DNA of 64,000 nt from Bacteroidales bacterium (lineage in GTDB: Bacteria; Bacteroidota; Bacteroidia; Bacteroidales; Muribaculaceae), in NCBI GenBank assembly GCA_019416285.1, contig DXXM01000005.1, forward strand, positions 1 through 64,000, read 5' to 3'. Positions 16,034 to 23,962 of this stretch are shown here, piece by piece. How positions within the stretch are numbered: position 1 is the stretch's first letter; every line of letters begins with the position of its first letter. Below the pieces are notes generated by a model. The model was not told where the DNA came from. It saw nothing but the letters and a program-made list of their open reading frames with translations, and did no database searches. The translations under genes and the position numbers were made by a program.

Positions 16034-16564
16034 ATGAAAAATTCCCATTTACGCAATATATTCGGCATTGTGCTTGTCCTGCTCGCCTCGTGCGGGCTGG
16101 GAGGCTGCTCAATCAGCTATAAGCTCAACGGCGCGGCTATCGACTATTCGGTCTACAAGACCATCTATGTCTCCAACTTCCCCATCCGCGCGGCCCTCGT
16201 CTACCCGCCACTCCAGCAGACTTTCGAGAACGAACTCCTGGACTATATCTCCCGCAACACCCGCCTGCGCACCGTCGACACCCCCAACGCCGACATCCAG
16301 CTCGAAGGCGAGATTACGGGCTACTCCCTCTCGCCGCAGGCCGTGACGGAAAACGCCTACGCCTCGCGTACCCGTCTGACCATCCAGGTCAAAATCCGCT
16401 ACGTCGACAACAAGTCAGAGGGCAAAGACATCGACCAGACTTTCAGCGCCTACCGCGACTTCGACAGCTCCGAGATGCTGACCGATGTCCAGGACCAGCT
16501 CTGTAACGAAATATCCAAAGAACTTGTCGACCTGATATTCAACGCCACCCTCGGCGACTGGTAA
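16034..16564 (+). CDS. lptE: LptE-like LPS-assembly lipoprotein
   Basis: A 176-residue outer-membrane lipoprotein. Signal peptide with lipobox L-G-G-C at residues 22-25; the mature part follows the LptE pattern (S-I-S-Y-K-L-N-G near the N-terminus, F-x-N-E-L-L-D-Y-I-S-R-N-T-R-L, A-D-I-Q-L-E-G-E-I-T-G-Y). LptE plugs the LptD barrel and helps place LPS in the outer leaflet. Gene order lptE, hypothetical, secG matches other Bacteroidales. Twenty bp separate it from the next gene. The start is fixed by the signal peptide. Confidence 0.82.
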   Translation: MKNSHLRNIFGIVLVLLASCGLGGCSISYKLNGAAIDYSVYKTIYVSNFPIRAALVYPPLQQTFENELLDYISRNTRLRTVDTPNADIQLEGEITGYSLSPQAVTENAYASRTRLTIQVKIRYVDNKSEGKDIDQTFSAYRDFDSSEMLTDVQDQLCNEISKELVDLIFNATLGDW

Positions 16565-16584
16565 TCATTCTTAAAGTCACTGCC

Positions 16585-17439
16585 ATGGATGAAGCCCTGA
16601 GCCATTATCTCCGCGCGCTTTCCGACCCGGAAATACCCGTGAGCATCTCCGATGTCGAGAAGCTGATGAAGGAATATCCTTTCTTCACGCTCCCTGCCGT
16701 CACGCTCCTTCAGCGCGAGGGTCAGGCAATCCCTGCCGATACGCGCCGTCGGCTCATGGAGCAGGTGGCGCTCAACACCCCCGAGCCCTCCGGCCTCGCC
16801 ATGCTCACCGACAGCGACGCCCCCACATGGGCCAACTTCTATCCCGCCGAGAAAAAGAAACCGGTCAGCACCGAGGATGTCATCGACACCTTCCTGGCCA
16901 CCTACGGCCATTCGTCGCCGAAGGAGGACGCTTTGCTTGAACGCCTGATTTTCAATCCGCCGACCGATTATTCCGCAATTCTCGCCGACGGAGACTCTGA
17001 CTCTCTCCCCGCCGCTCCCGACGCCGCCGACAATTCGCAGGACGCACTCATCAACGCCTTCATCCTTAAGAACAGCACCTGCGACATCATCAAAAACAGC
17101 GCCCAAGACACCCCTGCGGACGCTTCCCCGGATACTACCGCATCCTCCGTCGAGACCGTATCTTCCGCGACACCTGCACCTTCCTGCATCCCCACACCAT
17201 CCGACCATCCCACTCCCGTCACCGAAAGCAACGCCGACACCTCTCTGAGCGAAAGTCTTGCGAAAATCTACATCCGCCGGCGCCGCTACGACAAGGCATT
17301 TGAAATAATTCACAATTTGAGTTTGAAAAATCCAAAAAAAAGTGTTTACTTTGCAGACCAATTGCGTTTTCTGCGGAAATTAATGCTGATTTCCGGCACT
17401 AACGGCCAGTTGGCGTCCGATTCAGGCTCAAAAGAATAA
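16585..17439 (+). CDS. Conserved hypothetical protein between lptE and secG
   Basis: A 284-residue protein without a signal peptide or TM segment. The first 130 residues are helical (Y-L-R-A-L-S-D-P-E-I-P-V-S-I-S-D-V-E-K-L-M), the middle (about 150-220) is a low-complexity Ser/Thr/Pro/Ala/Asp linker, and the last 50 residues (S-E-S-L-A-K-I-Y-I-R-R-R-R-Y-D-K-A-F-E-I-I-H-N-L) look like a single tetratricopeptide-type helix pair. Position in the lptE-secG cluster suggests an envelope or export link, but no activity can be assigned. Confidence 0.72.
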   Translation: MDEALSHYLRALSDPEIPVSISDVEKLMKEYPFFTLPAVTLLQREGQAIPADTRRRLMEQVALNTPEPSGLAMLTDSDAPTWANFYPAEKKKPVSTEDVIDTFLATYGHSSPKEDALLERLIFNPPTDYSAILADGDSDSLPAAPDAADNSQDALINAFILKNSTCDIIKNSAQDTPADASPDTTASSVETVSSATPAPSCIPTPSDHPTPVTESNADTSLSESLAKIYIRRRRYDKAFEIIHNLSLKNPKKSVYFADQLRFLRKLMLISGTNGQLASDSGSKE

Positions 17440-17458
17440 AAATAAACCAATATTAACT

Positions 17459-17848
17459 ATGTATATCGTATTGATTATCCTGACACTCATCTGCGCGATA
17501 CTCCTTATCTGCGTGGTGCTTGTTCAGAAGTCCAAAGGCGGAGGCCTTTCATCATCATTCGCCGGTTCAAACCAGATTATGGGCGTGCGCCGCACCAACA
17601 GCTTTATCGAGAAGCTCACCTGGGGCCTTGCCGGTGCCATCTGCCTTCTTTCGATTCTCGCCACTTTCTCGATGCCCCACGCCATCAACACCAACGCCTC
17701 GCGTGTGACCGCCACTCCCGCCGAGCAGGTTGTCCCCGGTGATTTCAACACCGACGCTCCCGCTGCCGCAGCTCCCGCGCCCGCCGCAACTCCGGCTCCC
17801 GCTGACGAAGCTCCCGCGCAGGCTCCCGCTGAGGCTTCCGCCGAATAA
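17459..17848 (+). CDS. secG: SecG preprotein translocase subunit
   Basis: A 129-residue inner-membrane protein with two TM helices: residues 2-23 and about 56-74. Between them lies the conserved cytoplasmic loop V-L-V-Q-K-S-K-G-G-G-L-S-S-S-F-A-G-S (residues 20-37). It assists SecYE-driven protein export. The C-terminal 45 residues form an Ala/Pro-rich periplasmic tail, longer than in E. coli but usual in Bacteroidetes. It lies 19 bp after the hypothetical gene and shares its operon with lptE. Confidence 0.94.
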   Translation: MYIVLIILTLICAILLICVVLVQKSKGGGLSSSFAGSNQIMGVRRTNSFIEKLTWGLAGAICLLSILATFSMPHAINTNASRVTATPAEQVVPGDFNTDAPAAAAPAPAATPAPADEAPAQAPAEASAE

Positions 17849-17921
17849 AGCCCGACATCAATTTTATCACCTACTCCGAATACTTCCGGCTCATATATTA
17901 CGGGAATATCCGCCATACACC

Positions 17922-17961
17922 ATAGCCTGCTCTGACATATCAATAAGTCGGCGCAGGCTAT
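17922..17961 (+). terminator. Hairpin between secG and msbA
   Basis: ATAGCCTGC (17922-17930) pairs with GCAGGCTAT (17953-17961) around a 22-base loop. No strong T run follows, so it could be a weak terminator or part of the msbA leader. Confidence 0.35.
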
Positions 17962-18010
17962 AGTTCGTTGGATACATTTCTCCCCTCCATACATACATCC
18001 GCAATTTGGT

Positions 18011-19843
18011 ATGAAAGAATTCTGGAAACTTCTAATGAGGTTCGTGCCTCCCTACAGGAAATATCTCTTTCTCAACATTCTGTTCAATTTCCTCGCGGCC
18101 TTCCTCACCCTCTTTTCCTTCGCCCTGATTATCCCTATTCTTGAGATGCTCTTCAAGGTCAGGGAGGCTTCCTATGTCTTTATGCCTCTCGGCTCAGCCT
18201 CGTTCAAGGACGTGGCCATCAACAATTTCTACTGGGCCACGCAGGAGTGTATAGGCAACTGGGGGCCTGTCGGGACCCTCGTGCTCCTCTCGGCGCTCCT
18301 TGTCATCATGACCGCCCTAAAGACCGGCGCCACTTACGCGAGCCTCTATTTCGTAATCCCGATGCGTGCCGGCATCGTGCGCGACATCCGCAACTTCGTC
18401 TACGACAAGATTGTATCGCTCCCCATAGCCTACTTCACCTCCGAGCGCAAGGGCGACGTGATGGCCCGCATGACCGGCGACGTCGCCGAAATTGAAAACT
18501 CCATCATGTCATCGCTCGACATGCTCTTCAAGAACCCCGTGATGATTATAGTCTGCCTCGGCGGTATGATTATGATTTCATGGCAGCTCACACTCTTCGT
18601 CCTCGTCCTGCTGCCGATAGCGGGCGCCGTGATGGGGCGCGTGGGCAAGCGCCTGAAGCGCAAGTCGCTCCAGGGTCAGCAACAGTGGGGACTCATCATG
18701 AGCTACATCGAGGAAACCCTCGGCGGCCTGCGCGTAATCAAGGCTTTCAACGCCGAGGAGAAGGTGAAGCAGCGTTTCCGCGACGGCAACCAGCGCTTCT
18801 TCAACATCACCTCCTCCGTCCAGCGCCGCCAGTCGCTCGCACACCCCATGAGCGAGCTGCTCGGCACCCTCACCGTGGCCATCGTGCTCAGCTTCGGCGG
18901 CATGCTCATCCTTTCCGGCAAGACCACCCTCACCGCGCCCGAGTTCATATATTATATGGTGATATTCTACAGTATCATCAATCCCGCCAAGGATCTCTCG
19001 AAGGCCGTCTACAGCATACAGAAGGGCCTCGCCGCCATGGAGCGCGTCGACGCCATCCTCGCCGCCACCAACCCGATTGCCGACCCGGAGCACCCGGAGG
19101 ATATCAAGGACCTCAAGGGCCATATCCGCTACAGCGACGTGACCTTCGGCTACGACACCGAGGTCCCGGTGGTCCGCGGCATCGACCTTGACATTCCCGC
19201 CGGAAGCACCGTGGCGCTCGTGGGGCAGAGCGGAAGCGGCAAGTCGACCCTCGCCGACCTCCTGCCGCGTTTCTACGACATAGACCGCGGAAGCATCACG
19301 GTGGACGGCTGCGACATCCGCGACCTCCGCGTCCATGAGCTCCGCGGCTACATGGGCAATGTCAATCAGGAGGCAATCCTCTTCAACGACACTATCTTCA
19401 ACAATATAGCCTTCGGTGTCAAGAACGCCACCATGGAGCAGGTGCGCGAGGCCGCGCGCATAGCCAACGCCGACGAGTTCATCATGGCCACCGAAAACGG
19501 CTACGACACCAATATCGGCGACCGCGGCTGCCGCCTGTCGGGTGGTCAGCGTCAGCGCCTGTCGATAGCGCGTGCCATCCTAAAGAATCCTCCCATACTG
19601 ATTCTCGACGAAGCCACCTCCGCGCTCGACAGCGAGAGCGAGAAGTCGGTTCAGGAGGCGCTCGAGCGTCTGATGAAGGACCGCACCACGCTCGTCATAG
19701 CCCACCGCCTCTCAACCATCAGAAACGCCGACCTCATCTGTGTGCTCCACGAGGGAGAGATTGTGGAGCGGGGTACCCACGAGGAACTTCTCAAGCTCAA
19801 CGGCTACTATACGCGCCTGGTCGAGATGCAGTCTATGTCCTGA
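18011..19843 (+). CDS. msbA: ABC exporter, MsbA-like (fused TM and ATPase domains)
   Basis: A 610-residue half-transporter that works as a homodimer in the inner membrane. Six TM helices fill residues 15-330; the nucleotide-binding domain shows Walker A G-Q-S-G-S-G-K-S-T (about 404-412), Q-loop V-N-Q-E near 450, signature L-S-G-G-Q-R-Q-R (about 512-519), Walker B I-L-I-L-D-E-A-T-S-A-L-D and H-loop A-H-R-L-S-T. MsbA flips lipid A across the inner membrane; the neighbourhood with lptE supports this, although general lipid or drug export is possible. It starts 162 bp after secG, with a hairpin between. Confidence 0.88.
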   Translation: MKEFWKLLMRFVPPYRKYLFLNILFNFLAAFLTLFSFALIIPILEMLFKVREASYVFMPLGSASFKDVAINNFYWATQECIGNWGPVGTLVLLSALLVIMTALKTGATYASLYFVIPMRAGIVRDIRNFVYDKIVSLPIAYFTSERKGDVMARMTGDVAEIENSIMSSLDMLFKNPVMIIVCLGGMIMISWQLTLFVLVLLPIAGAVMGRVGKRLKRKSLQGQQQWGLIMSYIEETLGGLRVIKAFNAEEKVKQRFRDGNQRFFNITSSVQRRQSLAHPMSELLGTLTVAIVLSFGGMLILSGKTTLTAPEFIYYMVIFYSIINPAKDLSKAVYSIQKGLAAMERVDAILAATNPIADPEHPEDIKDLKGHIRYSDVTFGYDTEVPVVRGIDLDIPAGSTVALVGQSGSGKSTLADLLPRFYDIDRGSITVDGCDIRDLRVHELRGYMGNVNQEAILFNDTIFNNIAFGVKNATMEQVREAARIANADEFIMATENGYDTNIGDRGCRLSGGQRQRLSIARAILKNPPILILDEATSALDSESEKSVQEALERLMKDRTTLVIAHRLSTIRNADLICVLHEGEIVERGTHEELLKLNGYYTRLVEMQSMS

Positions 19844-19949
19844 CCCGCAAAATCCTTCCCGATATTACGGTTCCGTAAAAATCAATTGCCGAATTGACAA
19901 TTTTTGTCTGTTTTATTGGCAATTTGTTTTCAAATCAGTGAAAAATGTG

Positions 19950-19957
19950 TATATTTG
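19950..19957 (+). promoter_or_regulatory. Promoter -7 box of the Lrp-type regulator
   Basis: TATATTTG matches the consensus; a TTTG at 19923-19926 is 23 bases upstream, slightly long. The predicted leader is about 120 bases. An inverted pentamer GACAA/TTGTC and repeated ATTGNCAATTT-like words lie just upstream (about 19880-19926) and could be regulator sites. Confidence 0.55.
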
Positions 19958-20081
19958 CCAGCGTAATTACTATAAAACGCATTTTTACCTGTAGAAACCG
20001 TACTCGTGACTATCGTCGGCGAGCTGCCTGCGGTATCTGTCACTCCGAGCGCGGGTGAAGAGCGTAATCCTTTAAGATACA

Positions 20082-20546
20082 ATGGAGAAGATTGATAACT
20101 TAGACCGAAGAATCTTAGAAATAGTCATGCGCAACGCCCGCATTGCATCCAAGGATGTGGCCCAGGAGTGCGGGGTATCGCGCGCAGCAATCCATCAGCG
20201 CATACAGCGCATGATTGACCTCAATGTCATCACCGGCTCAGGCTATCTCGTCGACCCGAAAGTGCTTGGTTATCGCACATGCACCTACATCGGCGTCAAC
20301 CTCGAGCGCGGAGCCATGTATCGTGAGGTCGTGCCCGAACTTGAGAAAATTCCCGAGGTGGTGGAATGTCATTTCACCACCGGCCCCTATTCGATGCTGA
20401 TCAAGCTCTTCGCCCGCGACAACGAGCACCTCATGGAGCTTCTCAACGACAAAATCCAGATGATTCCGGGTGTGGTGGGCACCGAGACCCTTATCTCGCT
20501 CGACCACAGCATCAGCCGTGTGCTCCCTGTGACCTACGACGACTGA
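20082..20546 (+). CDS. Lrp/AsnC-family transcriptional regulator
   Basis: A 154-residue DNA-binding protein. Residues 5-50 are the AsnC-type helix-turn-helix (L-D-R-R-I-L-E-I-V, A-S-K-D-V-A-Q-E-C-G-V-S-R-A-A-I-H-Q-R-I-Q-R-M); residues 65-150 are the RAM/effector-binding alpha-beta domain (Y-I-G-V-N-L, V-V-E-C-H-F-T-T-G-P-Y-S-M-L-I-K). Such proteins sense amino acids and form octamers. It is 52 bp upstream of the GH2 gene on the same strand, though this may be coincidence since the family is usually autonomous. Confidence 0.92.
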   Translation: MEKIDNLDRRILEIVMRNARIASKDVAQECGVSRAAIHQRIQRMIDLNVITGSGYLVDPKVLGYRTCTYIGVNLERGAMYREVVPELEKIPEVVECHFTTGPYSMLIKLFARDNEHLMELLNDKIQMIPGVVGTETLISLDHSISRVLPVTYDD

Positions 20547-20598
20547 TTACGCTATCTCCCCGTCCACGGCCGGCTCTCTCCATCCCGCAGACCTTCCC

Positions 20599-23058
20599 AT
20601 GAAAACCATTTTCTCCCTCGTTGCATTGACCTGCGCTCTCGTGGCTTCGGCGGAGCGCGTCAACATTGACTCCGATTGGCGTTTTGCCTTCGGCCATACT
20701 GACCCTGCTAAAGATTTCGGTTCCGGTACCGAATATTTCAACTATCTCACGAAAGCCGCCTCTGTACACAACAAGGGCCCCTACGCAATGGAGTTCAATG
20801 ACTCCGCATGGGTGCGCGTAGACCTGCCATTCGACTTCGTGGTCGACCTTCCCTTCGCTCCCGAGGCGAGCCATAGCCACGGCTACAAGACCGTGGGCTA
20901 CCGCTATCCCGAGACCTCCGTCGGGTGGTACCGCAAAGTGCTCCACATTGCCGATGCTGACTCCCTGTCGCGCCTATCGCTCACATTCGACGGCATATTC
21001 CGCGACAGCCGCGTGTGGTTCAACGGCTTCTATCTCGGCGGCGAGCCCAGCGGCTACGCTCAGCAGACTTATGATATAACCCCCTACGTCAACCGGGGCG
21101 GCGACAATGTGATTGCCGTGCGCTCCGACGCCACTCTGGAGGAAGGATGGTTCTACGAGGGCGGGGGCATCTACCGTCATGTGTGGCTCGACAGGCGTCC
21201 CGCACGCCATATCTCCCCCAATTCCGTCGCCGTGAGCTATACCGACGGCCCGAACAGCGCCGTGACTGTCAGCGGACGGCTCGCCAACAGGCTCTACGGC
21301 CAGGAACCGGCCACCGATGAGCAGTGGACCATCACCGCATCGCTTGTCGACCCCGAGGGGCGTGAGGTTGCTGAAAATAGGCTCGACATCACCGCTCTGC
21401 CCGCTCCGGGTGCCGAGGCCGAGTGGTCGCTCATACTCCGTCCCGAGTCCCTGACGGAATGGGACATCGACAATCCCGCGCTCTACACTCTCGACCTCAC
21501 CCTCTCCGACGGCCTGACGACCGACACGGTAAATATCGTGACCGGCTTCCGCCGCGCCGTTTTCGACCCCGACCGCGGTTTTCTGCTCAACGGGCGACCG
21601 GTGAAGCTCAAGGGCGTCAACATGCACCAGGACCATGCCGGTGTGGGAGCCGGAATCCCCGATGAGGTCAATGTGTATCGTCTGAAAGAACTGAAGAAAT
21701 ACGGCGTCAACGCCTATCGTGCAAGCCACAACCCCATGACTCCCGAGGTACTCGCCGCATGCGATTCGCTCGGCATACTCGTCATAGAGGAAAACCGTCT
21801 GCTCGGCGTCAACGATTACCATCTCGGCCAGCTGAAAACCATGATTGACCGCGACCGCAACCACCCGTCGGTAATCCTATGGAGCGTCGGCAACGAGGAG
21901 TGGGGCGTGGAGTGGAGCGTCAAGGGTGAGCGCATAGTCCGCGAGTTGTGCGACCTTGCCCACCGCCTCGACCCGACACGGCAGATGACCGTGGCAACGA
22001 GCGGGGGCCCGACTCCGGTAATTACCGCCGATGTCGCGGGCTACAATTATATCATGCAGAATCCCGTGGACGACTACCGCAGGCGCTATCCGCTCCGCTC
22101 GGCCTACGGTTCGGAGGAGACCTCCGGCTGCGGAACCCGCGGCGTCTATTTCGACGACCGCGCCAACGGCCGCATGGCCTCGCTCAACCGTGTGCCCGAC
22201 AATCGTCCCGACAGTTGCATAAACCGTATCAGCCGCGGCTGGAAGTTCTACGACGAGCGTCCCTGGCTGGGCGGTCTCTTCTACTGGACCGGCTTCGACT
22301 ACCGCGGCGAGCCGAATCCTCTTGAATATCCCGCCACGGGCTCGGAGTTCGGACTGCTCGACTACTGCGGCTTCCCCAAGGATGAGGCCTACTATCTGAA
22401 ATCGTGGTGGACCGGCGAACCTGTGCTGCATCTTTTCCCGCACTGGAATCTCCGCGGCCACGAGGGTGAGGAAATCGACCTGTGGGTCTACTCAAACATG
22501 GATGAGGTGGAACTGCTTGTCAACGGCAGAAGTCTTGGCCGCAAACCGATGGAGCGCAACGGGCATCTTTCGTGGAAGGCTGTCTACAAGCCGGGCCGCA
22601 TCGAAGCCCGCGGATTTAAGAACGGCAAGAGGGTGATGACTGAGCGTATCGAGACAACCGGCGAGGCTGTCCGCGCTCTTGTGGACTATGTGACGCCTGT
22701 GGAGGGGAGCGATATTCGGATTCTCAATGTCAGCCTTGTCGACTCTAAAGGGCGTTTCGTCCCCGACGCCTGCAATCCCGTGACCATCGTCTATGGGACA
22801 TCCCACGCTGCGGCATCCTCTGCCGGTCTACCGGCATCCGCCGGGAAGAGTGTCGGCGAAGCGGTCGGAAACGCGGCCCGCGAATCCTCCTGCGGAATCC
22901 GTCTGCTCGGCGCCGGCAACGGTGACCCGGCTTTCCGGGGTGTCGAGCGGCCCGCTCCCGGCAAAGACAGCGGCTCGTTCACCATTCCCGCCTTCAACGG
23001 CCGCGCACAGTTCATCATCTCCAACCCCGATAACTGTCCCGTCGCGGTTCGCCTGTGA
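20599..23058 (+). CDS. Secreted GH2 glycoside hydrolase (beta-galactosidase-like)
   Basis: An 819-residue periplasmic or secreted enzyme. Signal peptide at residues 1-18 (cleavage after V-A-S-A). Domains in order: N-terminal sugar-binding jelly roll (25-205), immunoglobulin-like domain (210-320), TIM barrel (325-620) with W-S-V-G-N-E-E at 428-434 (Glu433 as acid/base) and G-S-E-E-T-S-G near 504-510 carrying the likely nucleophile, then C-terminal beta domains ending with the G-N-G-D-P and F-N-G-R-A-Q-F-I pattern typical of Bacteroidetes GH2. The loop around residues 735-770 is Ala/Ser/Gly-rich. The substrate is probably a beta-galactoside from host or plant glycans; no SusCD pair is nearby. 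Its last 231 bp overlap a convergent gene. Confidence 0.9.
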   Translation: MKTIFSLVALTCALVASAERVNIDSDWRFAFGHTDPAKDFGSGTEYFNYLTKAASVHNKGPYAMEFNDSAWVRVDLPFDFVVDLPFAPEASHSHGYKTVGYRYPETSVGWYRKVLHIADADSLSRLSLTFDGIFRDSRVWFNGFYLGGEPSGYAQQTYDITPYVNRGGDNVIAVRSDATLEEGWFYEGGGIYRHVWLDRRPARHISPNSVAVSYTDGPNSAVTVSGRLANRLYGQEPATDEQWTITASLVDPEGREVAENRLDITALPAPGAEAEWSLILRPESLTEWDIDNPALYTLDLTLSDGLTTDTVNIVTGFRRAVFDPDRGFLLNGRPVKLKGVNMHQDHAGVGAGIPDEVNVYRLKELKKYGVNAYRASHNPMTPEVLAACDSLGILVIEENRLLGVNDYHLGQLKTMIDRDRNHPSVILWSVGNEEWGVEWSVKGERIVRELCDLAHRLDPTRQMTVATSGGPTPVITADVAGYNYIMQNPVDDYRRRYPLRSAYGSEETSGCGTRGVYFDDRANGRMASLNRVPDNRPDSCINRISRGWKFYDERPWLGGLFYWTGFDYRGEPNPLEYPATGSEFGLLDYCGFPKDEAYYLKSWWTGEPVLHLFPHWNLRGHEGEEIDLWVYSNMDEVELLVNGRSLGRKPMERNGHLSWKAVYKPGRIEARGFKNGKRVMTERIETTGEAVRALVDYVTPVEGSDIRILNVSLVDSKGRFVPDACNPVTIVYGTSHAAASSAGLPASAGKSVGEAVGNAARESSCGIRLLGAGNGDPAFRGVERPAPGKDSGSFTIPAFNGRAQFIISNPDNCPVAVRL

Positions 23059-23520
23059 TTGCGCGGCCACAGCAGCACACTCCTCCCTGGAAATTCCCGG
23101 AGTCCCGGACGTAGGATTGTCGGCGGCAGACAGCATGGCGGCCGTCTGTTCCGCGAGTTCACGCTCCTTCCGCTTACGGCGCGCTGCGGCATGACGGCGT
23201 GCGGCCGCTGAACGCTCCTTTGCGGCGTCGATGTCGTATTTCAGGCAGGTCAACACGGCAAAAATATAAAACTCACACTCATCACACTTCGGGAGGACAT
23301 TGTGGAGCAGATACACGTCGACATACTGCATGACATACAGTTGCCGTCTCAGCGAGCCCACGCCGAAATCATTGAGCAGGCTCATGGCCTTGTCTGAAAT
23401 CTTTTTATAGGCCTTCTGCGAGAGCGGCTTGTTCCACTCTTCGCGCGCCTTGCGCTTTCGGTTCGGTTTACGGGTCTTGGACGGTTTCTTTGCGGCGCGT
23501 CTGTTTGTTTCGGTTTTCAT
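22828..23520 (-). CDS. Basic hypothetical protein convergent with and overlapping GH2
   Basis: A 230-residue reading frame. Residues 1-28 are extremely Lys/Arg-rich; residues 30-120 look like a real helical domain (L-S-Q-K-A-Y-K-K-I-S-D-K-A-M-S-L-L, R-R-Q-L-Y-V-M-Q-Y-V-D-V-Y-L-L-H-N-V-L, F-Y-I-F-A-V-L-T-C-L-K-Y-D-I-D-A-A-K) followed by an Arg/Ala-rich helix. The last 76 residues lie antisense to the GH2 3' end and have the Gly/Ala/Val composition of a shadow frame. The natural C-terminus may therefore be near residue 150, with its stop codon lost. The N-terminal part could bind nucleic acid; not recognised. Confidence 0.5.
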   Translation of the reverse strand: MKTETNRRAAKKPSKTRKPNRKRKAREEWNKPLSQKAYKKISDKAMSLLNDFGVGSLRRQLYVMQYVDVYLLHNVLPKCDECEFYIFAVLTCLKYDIDAAKERSAAARRHAAARRKRKERELAEQTAAMLSAADNPTSGTPGISREECAAVAAQSQANRDGTVIGVGDDELCAAVEGGNGERAAVFAGSGPLDTPESRVTVAGAEQTDSAGGFAGRVSDRFADTLPGGCR

Positions 23521-23616
23521 GGCTATCGGGGTGAGTTAAATTGTTTATGCCGCAAATTTACAGCCGTCGCGCCCCCTAAAAGGTGCGATAATACAAATTT
23601 TACCCGCCTGAAAAGC

Positions 23617-23641
23617 GGCCACCGCATGCGATGGCCCTACA
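23617..23641 (+). repeat. Dispersed 25-bp element, copy 1
   Basis: The 25-bp block beginning GGCCACCGCATGCG and ending ATGGCCCTACA is identical to 61567-61591 and to the reverse complement of 61442-61466. Similarity to the third copy continues weakly on both sides (GAAAA before it; GAAAAT..TGTGT after it). Confidence 0.85.
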
Positions 23642-23839
23642 GACGTGGTGGAAAATATTATGTGTGCCTGAAGTTCCGGCCCGTGCTTCCGATTTCAGAC
23701 CTTTCATCTTCATTCTTTCTAAGTCCCTAAATTACAATAAGCCTCTCCTCCGGTCGACAAAAAACACTTATTTGACATAAACTATAAACTGAATATAAAT
23801 TTTAACCTAATAAATATTACGCAACATAAAAATAATTTG

Positions 23840-23847
23840 TATCTTTG
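23840..23847 (+). promoter_or_regulatory. Promoter -7 box of the secreted protein gene
   Basis: TATCTTTG matches TAnnTTTG; the ATG follows 115 bases later, giving a long AT-rich leader of about 110 bases. Confidence 0.65.
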
Positions 23848-23962
23848 CCGCGTGTAGATTTGCCAATTGCCTTGATTTTTATAATGGGAATAAGGAAATT
23901 ACAATAACCTCGTTACATTTTTTATAATCAATACCATATCCTTAACATTTTAATTTAACTTT

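Larger units (their letters stand above)
23521..23962. other. AT-rich intergenic region with one dispersed element copy
   Basis: This 442-bp gap holds a copy of a dispersed repeat (23617-23641), the start region of the basic protein gene, and a promoter for the secreted protein (23840-23847). The rest is AT-rich with no further signal that I can support. Confidence 0.6.

Noticed and set aside
16450..17361. 303-codon minus-strand frame opposite lptE and the hypothetical gene
   Set aside because: It spans two real genes and their gap, has low-complexity Gly/Val content and no start context.
20546..20599. Lrp-type regulator and GH2 gene as a dedicated regulatory pair
   Set aside because: Same direction and a 52-bp gap only; Lrp proteins are usually autonomous and no binding site before the GH2 gene could be identified.
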